DNA from: Pantoea sp. Cy-639
Lineage (GTDB): Bacteria; Pseudomonadota; Gammaproteobacteria; Pseudomonadales; Pseudomonadaceae
Direction: 5' to 3'
Length of the DNA stretch: 41,114 nt
Assembly: GCF_011752525.1 (NCBI RefSeq)
Contig: NZ_VWXI01000025.1
Span: 1-41,114, forward strand
Shown: one piece after another, positions 30,728 through 40,987 of the stretch
Layout of the letters: each line of letters opens with the position of its first letter
Numbering within the stretch: position 1 is the stretch's first letter
Notes under the pieces: model-generated
What the model was told of the DNA's origin: nothing
The model's input: only the letters and a program-made list of their open reading frames with translations
Databases searched by the model: none
Made by a program: the position numbers and the translations under genes

Positions 30728-30844
30728 TTGTAGGAGCGGCCTTGTGTCGCGAAAGGACTGCGCAGCAGCCCCGACGATCTTGCATGATGCAAAGATCCTG
30801 AAGGCGCTGCGCACCCTTTTCGCAACACAAGGCCGCTCTCACAA
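30728..30844. repeat. REPIN: inverted pair of REP elements
   Basis: Two copies of a REP (left 30728-30756, right 30814-30844 inverted) share the core GAGCGGCCTTGTG. The interior also folds (GCTGCGCA near both arms, and a near-palindrome around 30777-30798), so the whole 117 bp can form one long hairpin. It separates the convergent smpB and lldR and probably stops transcription from both sides. Confidence 0.8.
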
Positions 30845-30869
30845 CAGCGCACGCCGCTGAAAACCAGCG

Positions 30870-31637
30870 TCAACGCCTGCTGCGCCGCTCCGCCCGCGCC
30901 ACGCGCTGGGCCTCTTGCTGAGCCTCTTCCAGCACCTCCTGCACATACAGGATGTGTCGACTGGAAATCTCCCGCGCCGCTTCCGCCCGCCCTTCGACAA
31001 TCGCCTCGTACAACTCGCGATGCTGGCCGATCAGCATGTCGCGCGTCTCGCTGCGCTGCTGGTACATGCCACCGATGTTGGTCACCACGTTGCGCTTGAG
31101 CAGGTCGAACAAGCCCCGGATGGTATGCAGCAACACCGCGTTGTGACTGGCCTCGGCGATGGCCAAGTGGAAGCGTGCATCCGCGGCCCCCTCTTCCGCC
31201 CGACTGACCTCATCGACCCGGTTGTAGCAATCCTGCAAGGTGTCGAACGCCGCCTTGAGCCGCTCGCGATCGGGCTCGGTGGCTCGCTGGGCCGCGTAGT
31301 AGGCGCATGACGCCTCCAGCGTATGGCGGAACTCCAGCAAGTCGCGTTGCGCCTCCGGACTGCGCTCGAGCAGCAGCAACAGCGGGTCGCTGAAGGTCGA
31401 GCCCAGCGACTCGGCCACATAGTTGCCGCCGCCCTGGCGACTGATCAACAACCCCTTGGCCACCAGCTTCTGGATTGCCTCGCGCAACGACGGACGGGAC
31501 ACCCCGAACTGCTCGGCCAGGGCACGCTCGGCCGGCAGTCGCTGGCCCGAGGTGAGCGTCCCCTCAAGAATCATCCCTTCCAACCGATCGACGATGTCGT
31601 CGGACAGGCGCCGTTGGCGGACCTGATCAAAAACCAT
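30870..31637 (-). CDS. lldR: FadR/GntR-type lactate regulator LldR
   Basis: LldR represses the lactate genes and is released by lactate. The ATG at 31637 gives 255 residues; a GTG one codon earlier is possible, and GGAG is well placed for either. The winged helix is in the first 75 residues (SGQRLPAERALAEQFGVSRPSLREA region, about 32-56). An FCD effector domain follows (about 90-235) with FRHTLEASCAYYAA and FHLAIAEASHN. It diverges from lldP, and the LldR-like operator lies in the shared region. Confidence 0.95.
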   Translation of the reverse strand: MVFDQVRQRRLSDDIVDRLEGMILEGTLTSGQRLPAERALAEQFGVSRPSLREAIQKLVAKGLLISRQGGGNYVAESLGSTFSDPLLLLLERSPEAQRDLLEFRHTLEASCAYYAAQRATEPDRERLKAAFDTLQDCYNRVDEVSRAEEGAADARFHLAIAEASHNAVLLHTIRGLFDLLKRNVVTNIGGMYQQRSETRDMLIGQHRELYEAIVEGRAEAAREISSRHILYVQEVLEEAQQEAQRVARAERRSRR

Positions 31638-31787
31638 CACATGCTCTCCACGAACCCCGGGTAGCTGATCCCGGGGGCGCCTATTCTGCGCCTATCGGAC
31701 CTGCGCCGACACCCATCAGCTGGCGATTTTCGTCGCATCCCAGGTGCCCGCTCATCGGCGCCGAAACAAAGTTTTCCACAGGACAAA

Positions 31788-31817
31788 TTGACACACCCGC
31801 GGCGGCGCTCTTAACCT
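31788..31817 (+). promoter_or_regulatory. Sigma-70 promoter of lldP operon
   Basis: A perfect TTGACA (31788-31793) is followed 18 nt later by a weak TAACCT (31812-31817). The LldR-like palindrome begins 18 nt further on, positioned to block initiation or early elongation. Confidence 0.6.
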
Positions 31818-31834
31818 AGCGACGAGTCATTGTA

Positions 31835-31851
31835 AATTGGTCTTACCAATT
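31835..31851. promoter_or_regulatory. LldR operator
   Basis: AATTGGTCTTACCAATT is a perfect 7-bp dyad with a 3-nt centre. It contains TGGTCTTACCA, which fits the FadR-subfamily consensus TNGTNNNACNA. It lies between the lldP promoter and gene. Confidence 0.85.
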
Positions 31852-31896
31852 AACCAATGCCAGTGCCTGACCAACAACAATTAGGGGCCACCCCAT

Positions 31897-33567
31897 ATGC
31901 AAACCTGGCAACAACTCTATACCCCGCTTGGCAGCCTTGGCCTGTCCGCACTGGCGGCGGTCATTCCCATCGTGTTCTTCTTCCTCGCCCTCGCCGTGTT
32001 CCGCCTCAAGGGCCACGTCGCCGGCAGCATCACCCTCGCCCTGTCGATCCTGGTGGCGATCTTCGCCTTCCAGATGCCTGTCGACATGGCCCTGGCCGCC
32101 GCCGGTTATGGTTTCCTCTACGGCTTGTGGCCGATTGCCTGGATCATCGTCGCCGCGGTGTTCCTCTACAAACTCACGGTCAAGAGCGGCCAGTTCGAAG
32201 TGATCCGCAGCTCGGTGTTGTCCATCACCGACGACCAGCGCCTGCAAGTGCTGCTGATCGGCTTCTGCTTCGGCGCCTTCCTCGAGGGCGCCGCCGGCTT
32301 CGGCGCCCCGGTGGCCATCACCGCCGCGCTGCTGGTGGGCCTGGGCTTCAACCCGCTGTACGCCGCCGGCCTGTGCCTGATCGCCAACACCGCGCCAGTG
32401 GCCTTCGGCGCCCTGGGCATCCCGATCATCGTCGCCGGCCAGGTGACCGGCATCGACGCCTTCCACATCGGCGCCATGACCGGCCGCCAGCTGCCGCTGC
32501 TGTCACTGTTCGTGCCGTTCTGGCTGGTGTTCATGATGGACGGCCTGCGTGGCGTCAAGGAGACCTGGCCCGCCGCCCTGGTCGCCGGCCTGAGCTTCGC
32601 CGTGACCCAGTACTTCACCTCGAACTTCATCGGCCCTGAGCTGCCGGACATCACCTCGGCCCTGGCCAGCCTGATCTGCCTGACGCTGTTCCTGAAAGTC
32701 TGGCAGCCCAAGCGCTCGTTCAGCGAAGCCAAAGGCAGCGTGGGCGCCGCCGTTGTGCAACCGAGCGGCAGCCAGCCGACCCCGTACAGTTTCGGCGAGA
32801 TCTTCAAGGCCTGGTCACCGTTCCTGATCCTCACCGTACTGGTCACTATCTGGACCCTGAAACCGTTCAAGGCAGCCTTCGCCCCGGGCGGCGCGATGTA
32901 CGGCCTGGTGTTCAACTTCGCCATCCCGCACCTCGATCAACTGGTGATCAAGACCGCGCCGATCGTCACCGCGCCGACCGCCATGCCGGCAGTGTTCAAG
33001 CTCGATCCGATCTCCGCCACCGGCACCGCGATCTTCCTCTCGGCGCTGGTGTCGATGCTGGTCCTGAAGATCAACTTCAAGACTGGTCTGACCACTTTGA
33101 AGGAGACCTTCTGGGAACTGCGCTGGCCGATCCTGTCGATCGGCATGGTGCTGGCCTTCGCCTTCGTCACCAACTACTCGGGCATGTCTTCGACCATGGC
33201 CCTGGTGCTGGCCGGCACGGGCGCGGCGTTCCCGTTCTTCTCGCCGTTCCTCGGCTGGCTGGGCGTGTTCCTGACCGGCTCCGACACCTCGTCCAACGCC
33301 CTGTTCAGCTCGCTGCAAGCCACCACCGCGCACCAGATCGGGGTCAACGACACCCTGCTGGTGGCCGCCAACACCAGTGGCGGCGTGACCGGCAAGATGA
33401 TCTCGCCGCAGTCGATCGCCGTGGCCTGCGCCGCCACCGGCCTGGTCGGCAAGGAATCCGACCTGTTCCGCTTCACCGTCAAGCACAGCCTGTTCTTCGC
33501 CACCATCGTCGGCCTGATCACCCTGGTCCAGGCCTACTGGCTCACCGGCATGCTGGTTCACCACTAA
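31897..33567 (+). CDS. lldP: L-lactate permease
   Basis: LldP (LctP family) imports lactate, and often glycolate, with protons. The 556-residue protein is almost entirely hydrophobic with about a dozen membrane helices. The conserved GAFLEGAAGFGAPVAITAALLVGLG region lies about 127-151, in pieces GAFLEGAAGFGAP and AITAALLVGLG. TGSDTSSNALFSSLQ near 464 and ISPQSIAVACAATG near 505 also match. It is the first gene of the operon, followed by lldD after 62 nt. Confidence 0.97.
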   Translation: MQTWQQLYTPLGSLGLSALAAVIPIVFFFLALAVFRLKGHVAGSITLALSILVAIFAFQMPVDMALAAAGYGFLYGLWPIAWIIVAAVFLYKLTVKSGQFEVIRSSVLSITDDQRLQVLLIGFCFGAFLEGAAGFGAPVAITAALLVGLGFNPLYAAGLCLIANTAPVAFGALGIPIIVAGQVTGIDAFHIGAMTGRQLPLLSLFVPFWLVFMMDGLRGVKETWPAALVAGLSFAVTQYFTSNFIGPELPDITSALASLICLTLFLKVWQPKRSFSEAKGSVGAAVVQPSGSQPTPYSFGEIFKAWSPFLILTVLVTIWTLKPFKAAFAPGGAMYGLVFNFAIPHLDQLVIKTAPIVTAPTAMPAVFKLDPISATGTAIFLSALVSMLVLKINFKTGLTTLKETFWELRWPILSIGMVLAFAFVTNYSGMSSTMALVLAGTGAAFPFFSPFLGWLGVFLTGSDTSSNALFSSLQATTAHQIGVNDTLLVAANTSGGVTGKMISPQSIAVACAATGLVGKESDLFRFTVKHSLFFATIVGLITLVQAYWLTGMLVHH

Positions 33568-33629
33568 AGTGAAAGGAGCCGGGCACCTGCGGGGCCCGGC
33601 ACCACCGTCAACCCACGCTGCGAGAATCC

Positions 33630-34775
33630 ATGATCATTTCCGCCTCCACCGACTATCGCGCCGCGGCCCAACGCAAGTTGCCCCCGTTCCTGTTCCACTA
33701 CGCCGACGGCGGCGCCTACGCCGAGCACACCCTACGCCACAACGTCGAAGACCTGGCCAGCATCGCCCTGCGCCAGCGCGTGCTGAAGAACATGTCCGAG
33801 CTGAGCCTCGAGACCCGCCTGTTCGACGAGACCCTGAGCATGCCCGTGGCCCTGGCCCCGGTCGGCCTCACCGGCATGTACGCCCGCCGCGGCGAAGTGC
33901 AGGCGGCGCGTGCGGCGGCGGCCCACGGCATTCCCTTCACGATGTCCACCGTTTCGGTGTGCCCGATCGAGGAAGTGGCCCCGGCCATCGACCGGCCAAT
34001 GTGGTTCCAGCTGTATGTGCTCAAGGACCGCGGCTTCATGCGCAACGCCCTGGAGCGCGCCAAGGCCGCCGGGGTCAAGACCCTGGTGTTCACCGTCGAC
34101 ATGCCGGTGCCCGGTGCCCGCTACCGCGACGCCCACTCCGGCATGAGCGGCCCGAACGCACCACTGCGTCGTGTATGGCAAGCCATGACCCACCCGCAGT
34201 GGGCGCTGGACGTCGGCCTGCTCGGCCGCCCCCACGACCTGGGCAACATCTCCAAGTACCGCGGCAACCCCACCGGCCTGGCCGACTACATCGGCTGGCT
34301 GGGCAACAACTTCGACCCGTCGATCTCGTGGAAGGACCTGGAGTGGATCCGCGAGTTCTGGGACGGCCCGATGATCATCAAGGGCATCCTCGACCCGGAA
34401 GACGCCCTTGACGCCGTCAAGTTCGGTGCCGACGGCATCGTCGTCTCCAACCACGGCGGCCGCCAGCTCGACGGCGTGCTGTCCAGCGCCCGCGCCCTGC
34501 CGGCCATCGCCGACGCAGTCAAGGGCGAGATCAAGATCCTCGCCGACTCCGGCATCCGCAACGGCCTCGACGTGGTGCGCATGATCGCCCTGGGCGCCGA
34601 CAGCGTGCTGATCGGCCGCGCCTTCCTCTATGCCCTGGCCACCCATGGCCAGGCCGGGGTGAAGAACCTGCTGGAGCTGTTCGAGAAGGAAATGCGCGTG
34701 GCCATGGTGCTGACCGGCGCCAAGTCCATCAGCGAGATCAGCCGCGACTCGCTGGTCCGCGAACTGGGCGCCTGA
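33630..34775 (+). CDS. lldD: FMN-dependent L-lactate dehydrogenase (quinone)
   Basis: LldD oxidises L-lactate to pyruvate at the membrane, passing electrons to quinone. The 381-residue TIM-barrel protein of the alpha-hydroxyacid oxidase family begins MIISASTDYRAAAQRKLPPF. FMN and substrate residues lie in PVALAPVGLTGM, and VFTVDMPVPGARYRD follows. The catalytic histidine is in VVSNHGGRQLDG near residue 275. ADSGIRNGLDVVRM and GADSVLIGRAFLYALA bind FMN phosphate. Confidence 0.98.
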   Translation: MIISASTDYRAAAQRKLPPFLFHYADGGAYAEHTLRHNVEDLASIALRQRVLKNMSELSLETRLFDETLSMPVALAPVGLTGMYARRGEVQAARAAAAHGIPFTMSTVSVCPIEEVAPAIDRPMWFQLYVLKDRGFMRNALERAKAAGVKTLVFTVDMPVPGARYRDAHSGMSGPNAPLRRVWQAMTHPQWALDVGLLGRPHDLGNISKYRGNPTGLADYIGWLGNNFDPSISWKDLEWIREFWDGPMIIKGILDPEDALDAVKFGADGIVVSNHGGRQLDGVLSSARALPAIADAVKGEIKILADSGIRNGLDVVRMIALGADSVLIGRAFLYALATHGQAGVKNLLELFEKEMRVAMVLTGAKSISEISRDSLVRELGA

Positions 34776-34848
34776 GCCCTCCCACGATTCCGCCTGATTG
34801 CCCGGGGCACGCCGCGCGCCAGACGCGGCGGCCCCGCGAGGAGACTGC

Positions 34849-37659
<2,811 letters not shown>

Positions 37660-37711
37660 ACGCAAGCCCGCAAGCGCTACGGGCGCGGACGCGCTCTGCG
37701 CCTACCGGCAT

Positions 37712-37742
37712 CGTGGGAGCGGGCTTGCCCAGCGATCGCGAT
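37712..37742. repeat. REP element after dld
   Basis: CGTGGGAGCGGGCTTGCCC followed by AGCGATCGCGAT is the P. putida-type REP with its internal dyad, 53 nt past the dld stop. I see no other feature in 37660-37835 apart from the ribosome site of the next gene. Confidence 0.75.
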
Positions 37743-37835
37743 ACCCACGCCCAAATAGCCCAATGGAACCCACGGCAGCTCAACGCAGTCCACCAATCAG
37801 GCCCACCACTCAGAGGCCTGCACAAGGAGACTCCC

Positions 37836-38117
37836 ATGAAAGGCACTGTGCTATCCGCCCTGTTCGCAACCGCGACCCTGCTGGCCTCGCCGGTGTTTGC
37901 CGCCGAAGACCTGTGCGACATCAACCTGCAGAAGATCGACGACAACATGGCCACCATCGGCGCCACCTCGGAGGGCCTGGACAAGGCCATCACCGAGCAT
38001 GTCGACAAGGCCAAGGCCGCCCAGGCCGCCGGCGACACCAAGGAGTGCATCGCCATCACCAGCAAGGTGCTCGAGCGCATGGAGAAGACCGAGAAAGGCA
38101 GCGGCTCCGGTCGTTGA
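37836..38117 (+). CDS. Small exported protein of unknown function
   Basis: I do not recognise this family. The ATG at 37836 has AAGGAGA 7 nt upstream and gives 93 residues. The first 22 form a typical Sec signal peptide (MKGTVLSALFATATLLASPVFA) written here in pieces: MKGTVLSALF, ATATLLASPVFA, with cleavage likely after VFA. The mature part of about 71 residues holds two cysteines (DLCDI and KECIA), which could form one disulfide. It is helical and lysine/alanine-rich, and ends GSGSGR. It lies between the lactate operon and ssrA and has its own ribosome site. Conservation in related Pseudomonas is expected but unchecked. Confidence 0.8.
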   Translation: MKGTVLSALFATATLLASPVFAAEDLCDINLQKIDDNMATIGATSEGLDKAITEHVDKAKAAQAAGDTKECIAITSKVLERMEKTEKGSGSGR

Positions 38118-38162
38118 GCCCACGCAGCGGCGGCGCCTGTCGACGCCGCCCGCGCAAAGGCG

Positions 38163-38168
38163 TATACT
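38163..38168 (+). promoter_or_regulatory. -10 box of ssrA
   Basis: TATACT lies 44 nt before the mature tmRNA 5' end. The -35 region is poor. The predicted 5' leader contains the stem GCATCCC-N6-GGGATGC (38176-38195), presumably removed when pre-tmRNA is processed. Confidence 0.5.
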
Positions 38169-38212
38169 CCCCCTCGCATCCCGTAACAGGGATGCCAGCT
38201 AGAGCTGAGTGT

Positions 38213-38604
38213 GGGGCCGATTAGGATTCGACGCCGGTAGCGAAACTCTAGGTGCATGCCGAGTTGGTAACAGAACTCGTAAATCCACTGTTGCAACTTT
38301 CTATAGTTGCCAATGACGAAAACTACGAGGGCTACGCTCTCGCTGCGTAAGCAGCTGAGCCCGCTCTCCTGGTAGCTTCGGCTCCAGCAATCATCAGGGG
38401 ATGCCTGTAAACCCGAAATGATTGTCATACAGAACAGGATCGTCGTGCAGCACGTTGGGGGCGAAGCGACTAAAACTTACCCAACTCATCCAAAGCACCC
38501 TGCCCGTCGGGCGGCTGCGGATTAAATCAGTAGACACGGCTAAGCATGTAGTACCGACAGCGGAGTACTGGCGGACGGGGGTTCAAATCCCCCCGGCTCC
38601 ACCA
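38213..38604 (+). ncRNA. ssrA: Transfer-messenger RNA (tmRNA)
   Basis: tmRNA rescues stalled ribosomes with SmpB. The 392-nt gene begins GGGGCCGATTAGGATTCGAC and ends with the T-arm GGGGTTCAAATCCCCC and CTCCACCA; the two ends pair to form the alanine-type acceptor stem. The resume codon GCC is at 38309 and the reading frame runs to TAA at 38348-38350. It encodes the tag ANDENYEGYALAA, typical of P. putida/fluorescens, ending in the LAA protease signal. The 3' end is a frequent integration site, and an integrase gene follows. Confidence 0.98.
38584..38604. other. Probable attL: 3' end of ssrA
   Basis: Tyrosine integrases of this type usually recombine within the T-arm/3' end of tmRNA and regenerate an intact RNA gene, as seen here. 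The exact core and its direct-repeat partner cannot be set because the far end of the island is outside the window. Confidence 0.5.
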
Positions 38605-38615
38605 AATGATCAATC

Positions 38616-38641
38616 AAAGACGTCCACGGACGTCTTTTTTT
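38616..38641 (+). terminator. Terminator of ssrA
   Basis: AAAGACGTCC-AC-GGACGTCTTT is a 10-bp perfect stem ending in an unbroken T-run, 12 nt after the tmRNA CCA. Because it lies downstream of the att region it may be island-borne. Confidence 0.9.
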
Positions 38642-38717
38642 GTGCCTGAAACCCAGTAAATACGCGGCCTCCAGCGCTTTTGCGGTCTTTTGAGAGTTTT
38701 TGAGTTCCAACCGTTCG

Positions 38718-38767
38718 GGTATTCCAGGCGGTATTCCACCTCACCCGGTGCTAATCTTTGGAATACC
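38718..38767. repeat. Three GGTATTCCA repeats before the integrase
   Basis: Two direct copies (38718-38726, 38730-38738; 12-bp period) and one inverted copy (38759-38767) of the 9-mer lie 25-75 nt before the integrase ATG. They resemble arm-type or excisionase/regulator binding sites of an integrative element. Confidence 0.6.
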
Positions 38768-38791
38768 GAATCAGTGCCTGAGGAGAATCTC

Positions 38792-40048
38792 ATGCCTGCT
38801 CAGAACCTCCGTCTCTCCGATCGACAGCTCAAGGGAGTCAAACCCGCGTCCAAGGATTATGTCCTCACGGATGGTGACGGTTTGCAGCTCCGAGTACGCA
38901 GCAATGGCTCGTTGCTGTGGAATTTCAACTACCGCGAACCGGTTACCAAGAAGCGCATCAACATCGGCTTCGGGACCTACCCCGAACTGTCACTGGCCAA
39001 CGCACGAAAGATGGCAGTCGATGCACGCGAGTTGCTCGCCCAAGGCATCGATCCGAAGGTGCAGCGCAATACGTTGAATGAAGCCAAACGCGCAGAAACG
39101 GAACACACCTTCGAGAACGTGGCCACCGCCTGGTTCGAGCTCAAGAAAGACTCAGTCACCCCGGCCTACGCCGAGGATATTTGGCGGTCGCTCACGCTGC
39201 ATGTGTTCCCCGACTTGAAGACGACACCACTCACCAAAATCACCGCGCCGATGGTGATCGGATTGCTTCGTCCAATTGAAGCGAAGGGCAGCTTGGAGAC
39301 GGTCAAGCGTCTAAGCCAGCGGCTAAACGAGATCATGACCTACGGCGTAAACTCCGGGCTGATATTTGCCAATCCGCTCACCGGCATCAGGGCAGTATTC
39401 AAGAAGCCCAAAAAAGAGAACATGGCTGCGCTTCCGCCCGAAGAACTCCCCGAGCTCATGCTGGAGATCGCGAACGCCAGCATCAAACGCACCACTCGCT
39501 GCCTGATCGAATGGCAGTTGCACACGATGACTCGCCCCGCTGAGGCGGCGACCACTCGCTGGGCAGACATCGACTTTGAAAGGCGTGTCTGGACCATCCC
39601 AGCAGAGCGGATGAAGAAGCGCCGCCCACACAGTATTCCCTTGAGTGATCACGCGGTCGCACTGTTGGAGTCACTGAAGACTCACAGCGGCCATCGAGAA
39701 TACGTCTTCCCGGCAGACAGAAATCCGCGCACCCACGCCAATAGCCAGACCGCCAACATGGCGTTAAAACGCATGGGGTTCCAAGATCGACTGGTGAGCC
39801 ACGGCATGCGCTCGATGGCCAGCACCATCTTGAATGAACATGGGTGGGACCCGGAGCTCATTGAGGTCGCACTGGCGCATGTCGACAAGGATGAGGTACG
39901 CAGCGCTTACAACCGGGCCGACTACATCGAGCGCCGGCGTCCGATGATGGCTTGGTGGAGTGAATACATCCAGAAGGCCGCCACCGGCAGTCTGCTTGCC
40001 TCAGCCTACGGCCAAGTCAGAGACAAGAATGTGGTGCCGATTCGTTAG
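38792..40048 (+). CDS. P4-type tyrosine integrase of the ssrA island
   Basis: This is a site-specific recombinase of the phage P4/DUF4102 family. The ATG at 38792, after TGAGGAGAATCTC, gives 418 residues beginning MPAQNLRLSDRQLKG. The N-terminal DUF4102 domain (about 5-90) has LTDGDGLQLRVRSNGS and RINIGFGTYPELSLANAR. A core-binding SAM-like domain spans about 100-195. Catalytic residues are Arg248 (TRPAEAATTRW), Lys in RMKKRRPHSIPLS, His337/Arg340 (HGMRSMAST), His363 (AHVD) and Tyr373 (AYNRADY), so the enzyme looks intact. It lies 187 nt from ssrA, facing away from it into the putative island. Confidence 0.95.
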   Translation: MPAQNLRLSDRQLKGVKPASKDYVLTDGDGLQLRVRSNGSLLWNFNYREPVTKKRINIGFGTYPELSLANARKMAVDARELLAQGIDPKVQRNTLNEAKRAETEHTFENVATAWFELKKDSVTPAYAEDIWRSLTLHVFPDLKTTPLTKITAPMVIGLLRPIEAKGSLETVKRLSQRLNEIMTYGVNSGLIFANPLTGIRAVFKKPKKENMAALPPEELPELMLEIANASIKRTTRCLIEWQLHTMTRPAEAATTRWADIDFERRVWTIPAERMKKRRPHSIPLSDHAVALLESLKTHSGHREYVFPADRNPRTHANSQTANMALKRMGFQDRLVSHGMRSMASTILNEHGWDPELIEVALAHVDKDEVRSAYNRADYIERRRPMMAWWSEYIQKAATGSLLASAYGQVRDKNVVPIR

Positions 40049-40132
40049 CACTGTGCAGGCGCAAGAATTGCGGTAACAACTGAACGATCAAGACTCGGGG
40101 CAAGCAGCCTCGCTTATCCGCTTCTCAGCGCG

Positions 40133-40177
40133 GGTCCATCCAAACAGGGCTGCAAAGCCGCCCTGTTTGGATGGACC
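40133..40177. repeat. 18-bp perfect hairpin after the integrase
   Basis: Arms 40133-40150 and 40160-40177 are perfect inverted repeats around a 9-nt loop, 84 nt past the integrase stop. No T-run follows on either strand. It may be a terminator of unusual form, an end of a decayed element, or a recombination-related structure. Confidence 0.6.
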
Positions 40178-40534
40178 TCACTCTGAAGAGCTAAAAGCTA
40201 CGACGTTGTCCGGGATTTACCAAGTAATTCCACCGATGGATAACCGCTTTTCACGTCCTCAAGGGCGCTTAATTTCGGCCCTTGACCGGGTTTATCCACA
40301 GGCGTAGAACTGGTCGTGCAAAGGCTGTCGATGACAGCACCCCAGGTGACCCGAGCCTTAAAGGTCACGCCGCTCCCGCGGTGGTTCAGCCCAAGTACGA
40401 TTCGCATCCGGCAGCTCGTACGGTCACTACCCATGTGATGGATGCTCTTACACATATAGCGCTCGTGCGCCAGACACACCGTAACTCGCTGCCCTGCAGC
40501 AACCTATCCGCTTGGCCGACTACTGCGCCAACCT

Positions 40535-40569
40535 GTGCCCGTCTCTTTCTTCTGGAAAGAGACGGGCAC
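40535..40569. repeat. 15-bp perfect hairpin in the island
   Basis: GTGCCCGTCTCTTTC (40535-40549) is followed after 5 nt by its exact complement (40555-40569). There is no T-run. Confidence 0.55.
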
Positions 40570-40702
40570 TTCTACCACTGCTGCAGCCCTGATCGCACAT
40601 GGCTTTGCGGCATTCCCCCTCGTGACAATCGGCGTGACAAACGCCGATGTCACCAGCAACAGCGCTGTAGATGATGGTGCCGCAGACCAAGGAATGGACT
40701 GC

Positions 40703-40721
40703 ACCTGACTGACAGTCAGGT
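40703..40721. repeat. ACCTGACT-N3-AGTCAGGT palindrome
   Basis: A perfect 8-bp dyad with a 3-nt centre, operator-like in size, lies upstream of the short SD-led frame at 40837. No factor is known. Confidence 0.4.
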
Positions 40722-40987
40722 ATGCCCCGGTCATCGCATTGCTGCTGGCACATGGCTCAGGATCTTCAGGCGCTGATCTCGTCAGCCAGTGCTGCCTCCA
40801 CCCGCCTACCGGCAACGGTGTACAGGAGGCCAGATCATGAGATGCCCTTGCTCCCGGACGTAAGGAGCCGCCAGTCCCGCGAAGAGGACATTCCCCACAG
40901 GTCGCAGGGGCCTTGATCCCTGATAACACTCAGCATTCTTGGCGGGATGACGTGGGGCGAGGATTGGAGAACGGACGATGAGGTGAC

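Larger units (their letters stand above)
40178..40987. other. Gene-poor stretch between integrase and IS element
   Basis: I find no recognisable gene in these 810 nt. Open frames of 77-141 codons on both strands overlap one another, lack ribosome sites and have arginine-, serine- or cysteine-rich compositions typical of chance frames. The only well-placed ribosome site (AGGAGG at 40824-40829) leads to an 8-codon frame, ATG 40837, product MRCPCSRT. Two perfect inverted repeats are listed separately. It is probably regulatory or decayed island DNA. Confidence 0.5.

Noticed and set aside
40198..40479. 93-codon minus-strand frame in the island
   Set aside because: No ribosome site, no recognisable motif, and no plausible promoter. 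It may be decayed coding sequence but I cannot support a gene.
40504..40929. 141-codon minus-strand frame and an overlapping cysteine-rich 77-codon frame
   Set aside because: They overlap each other and span a 15-bp hairpin. The cysteine pattern does not match a family I know.
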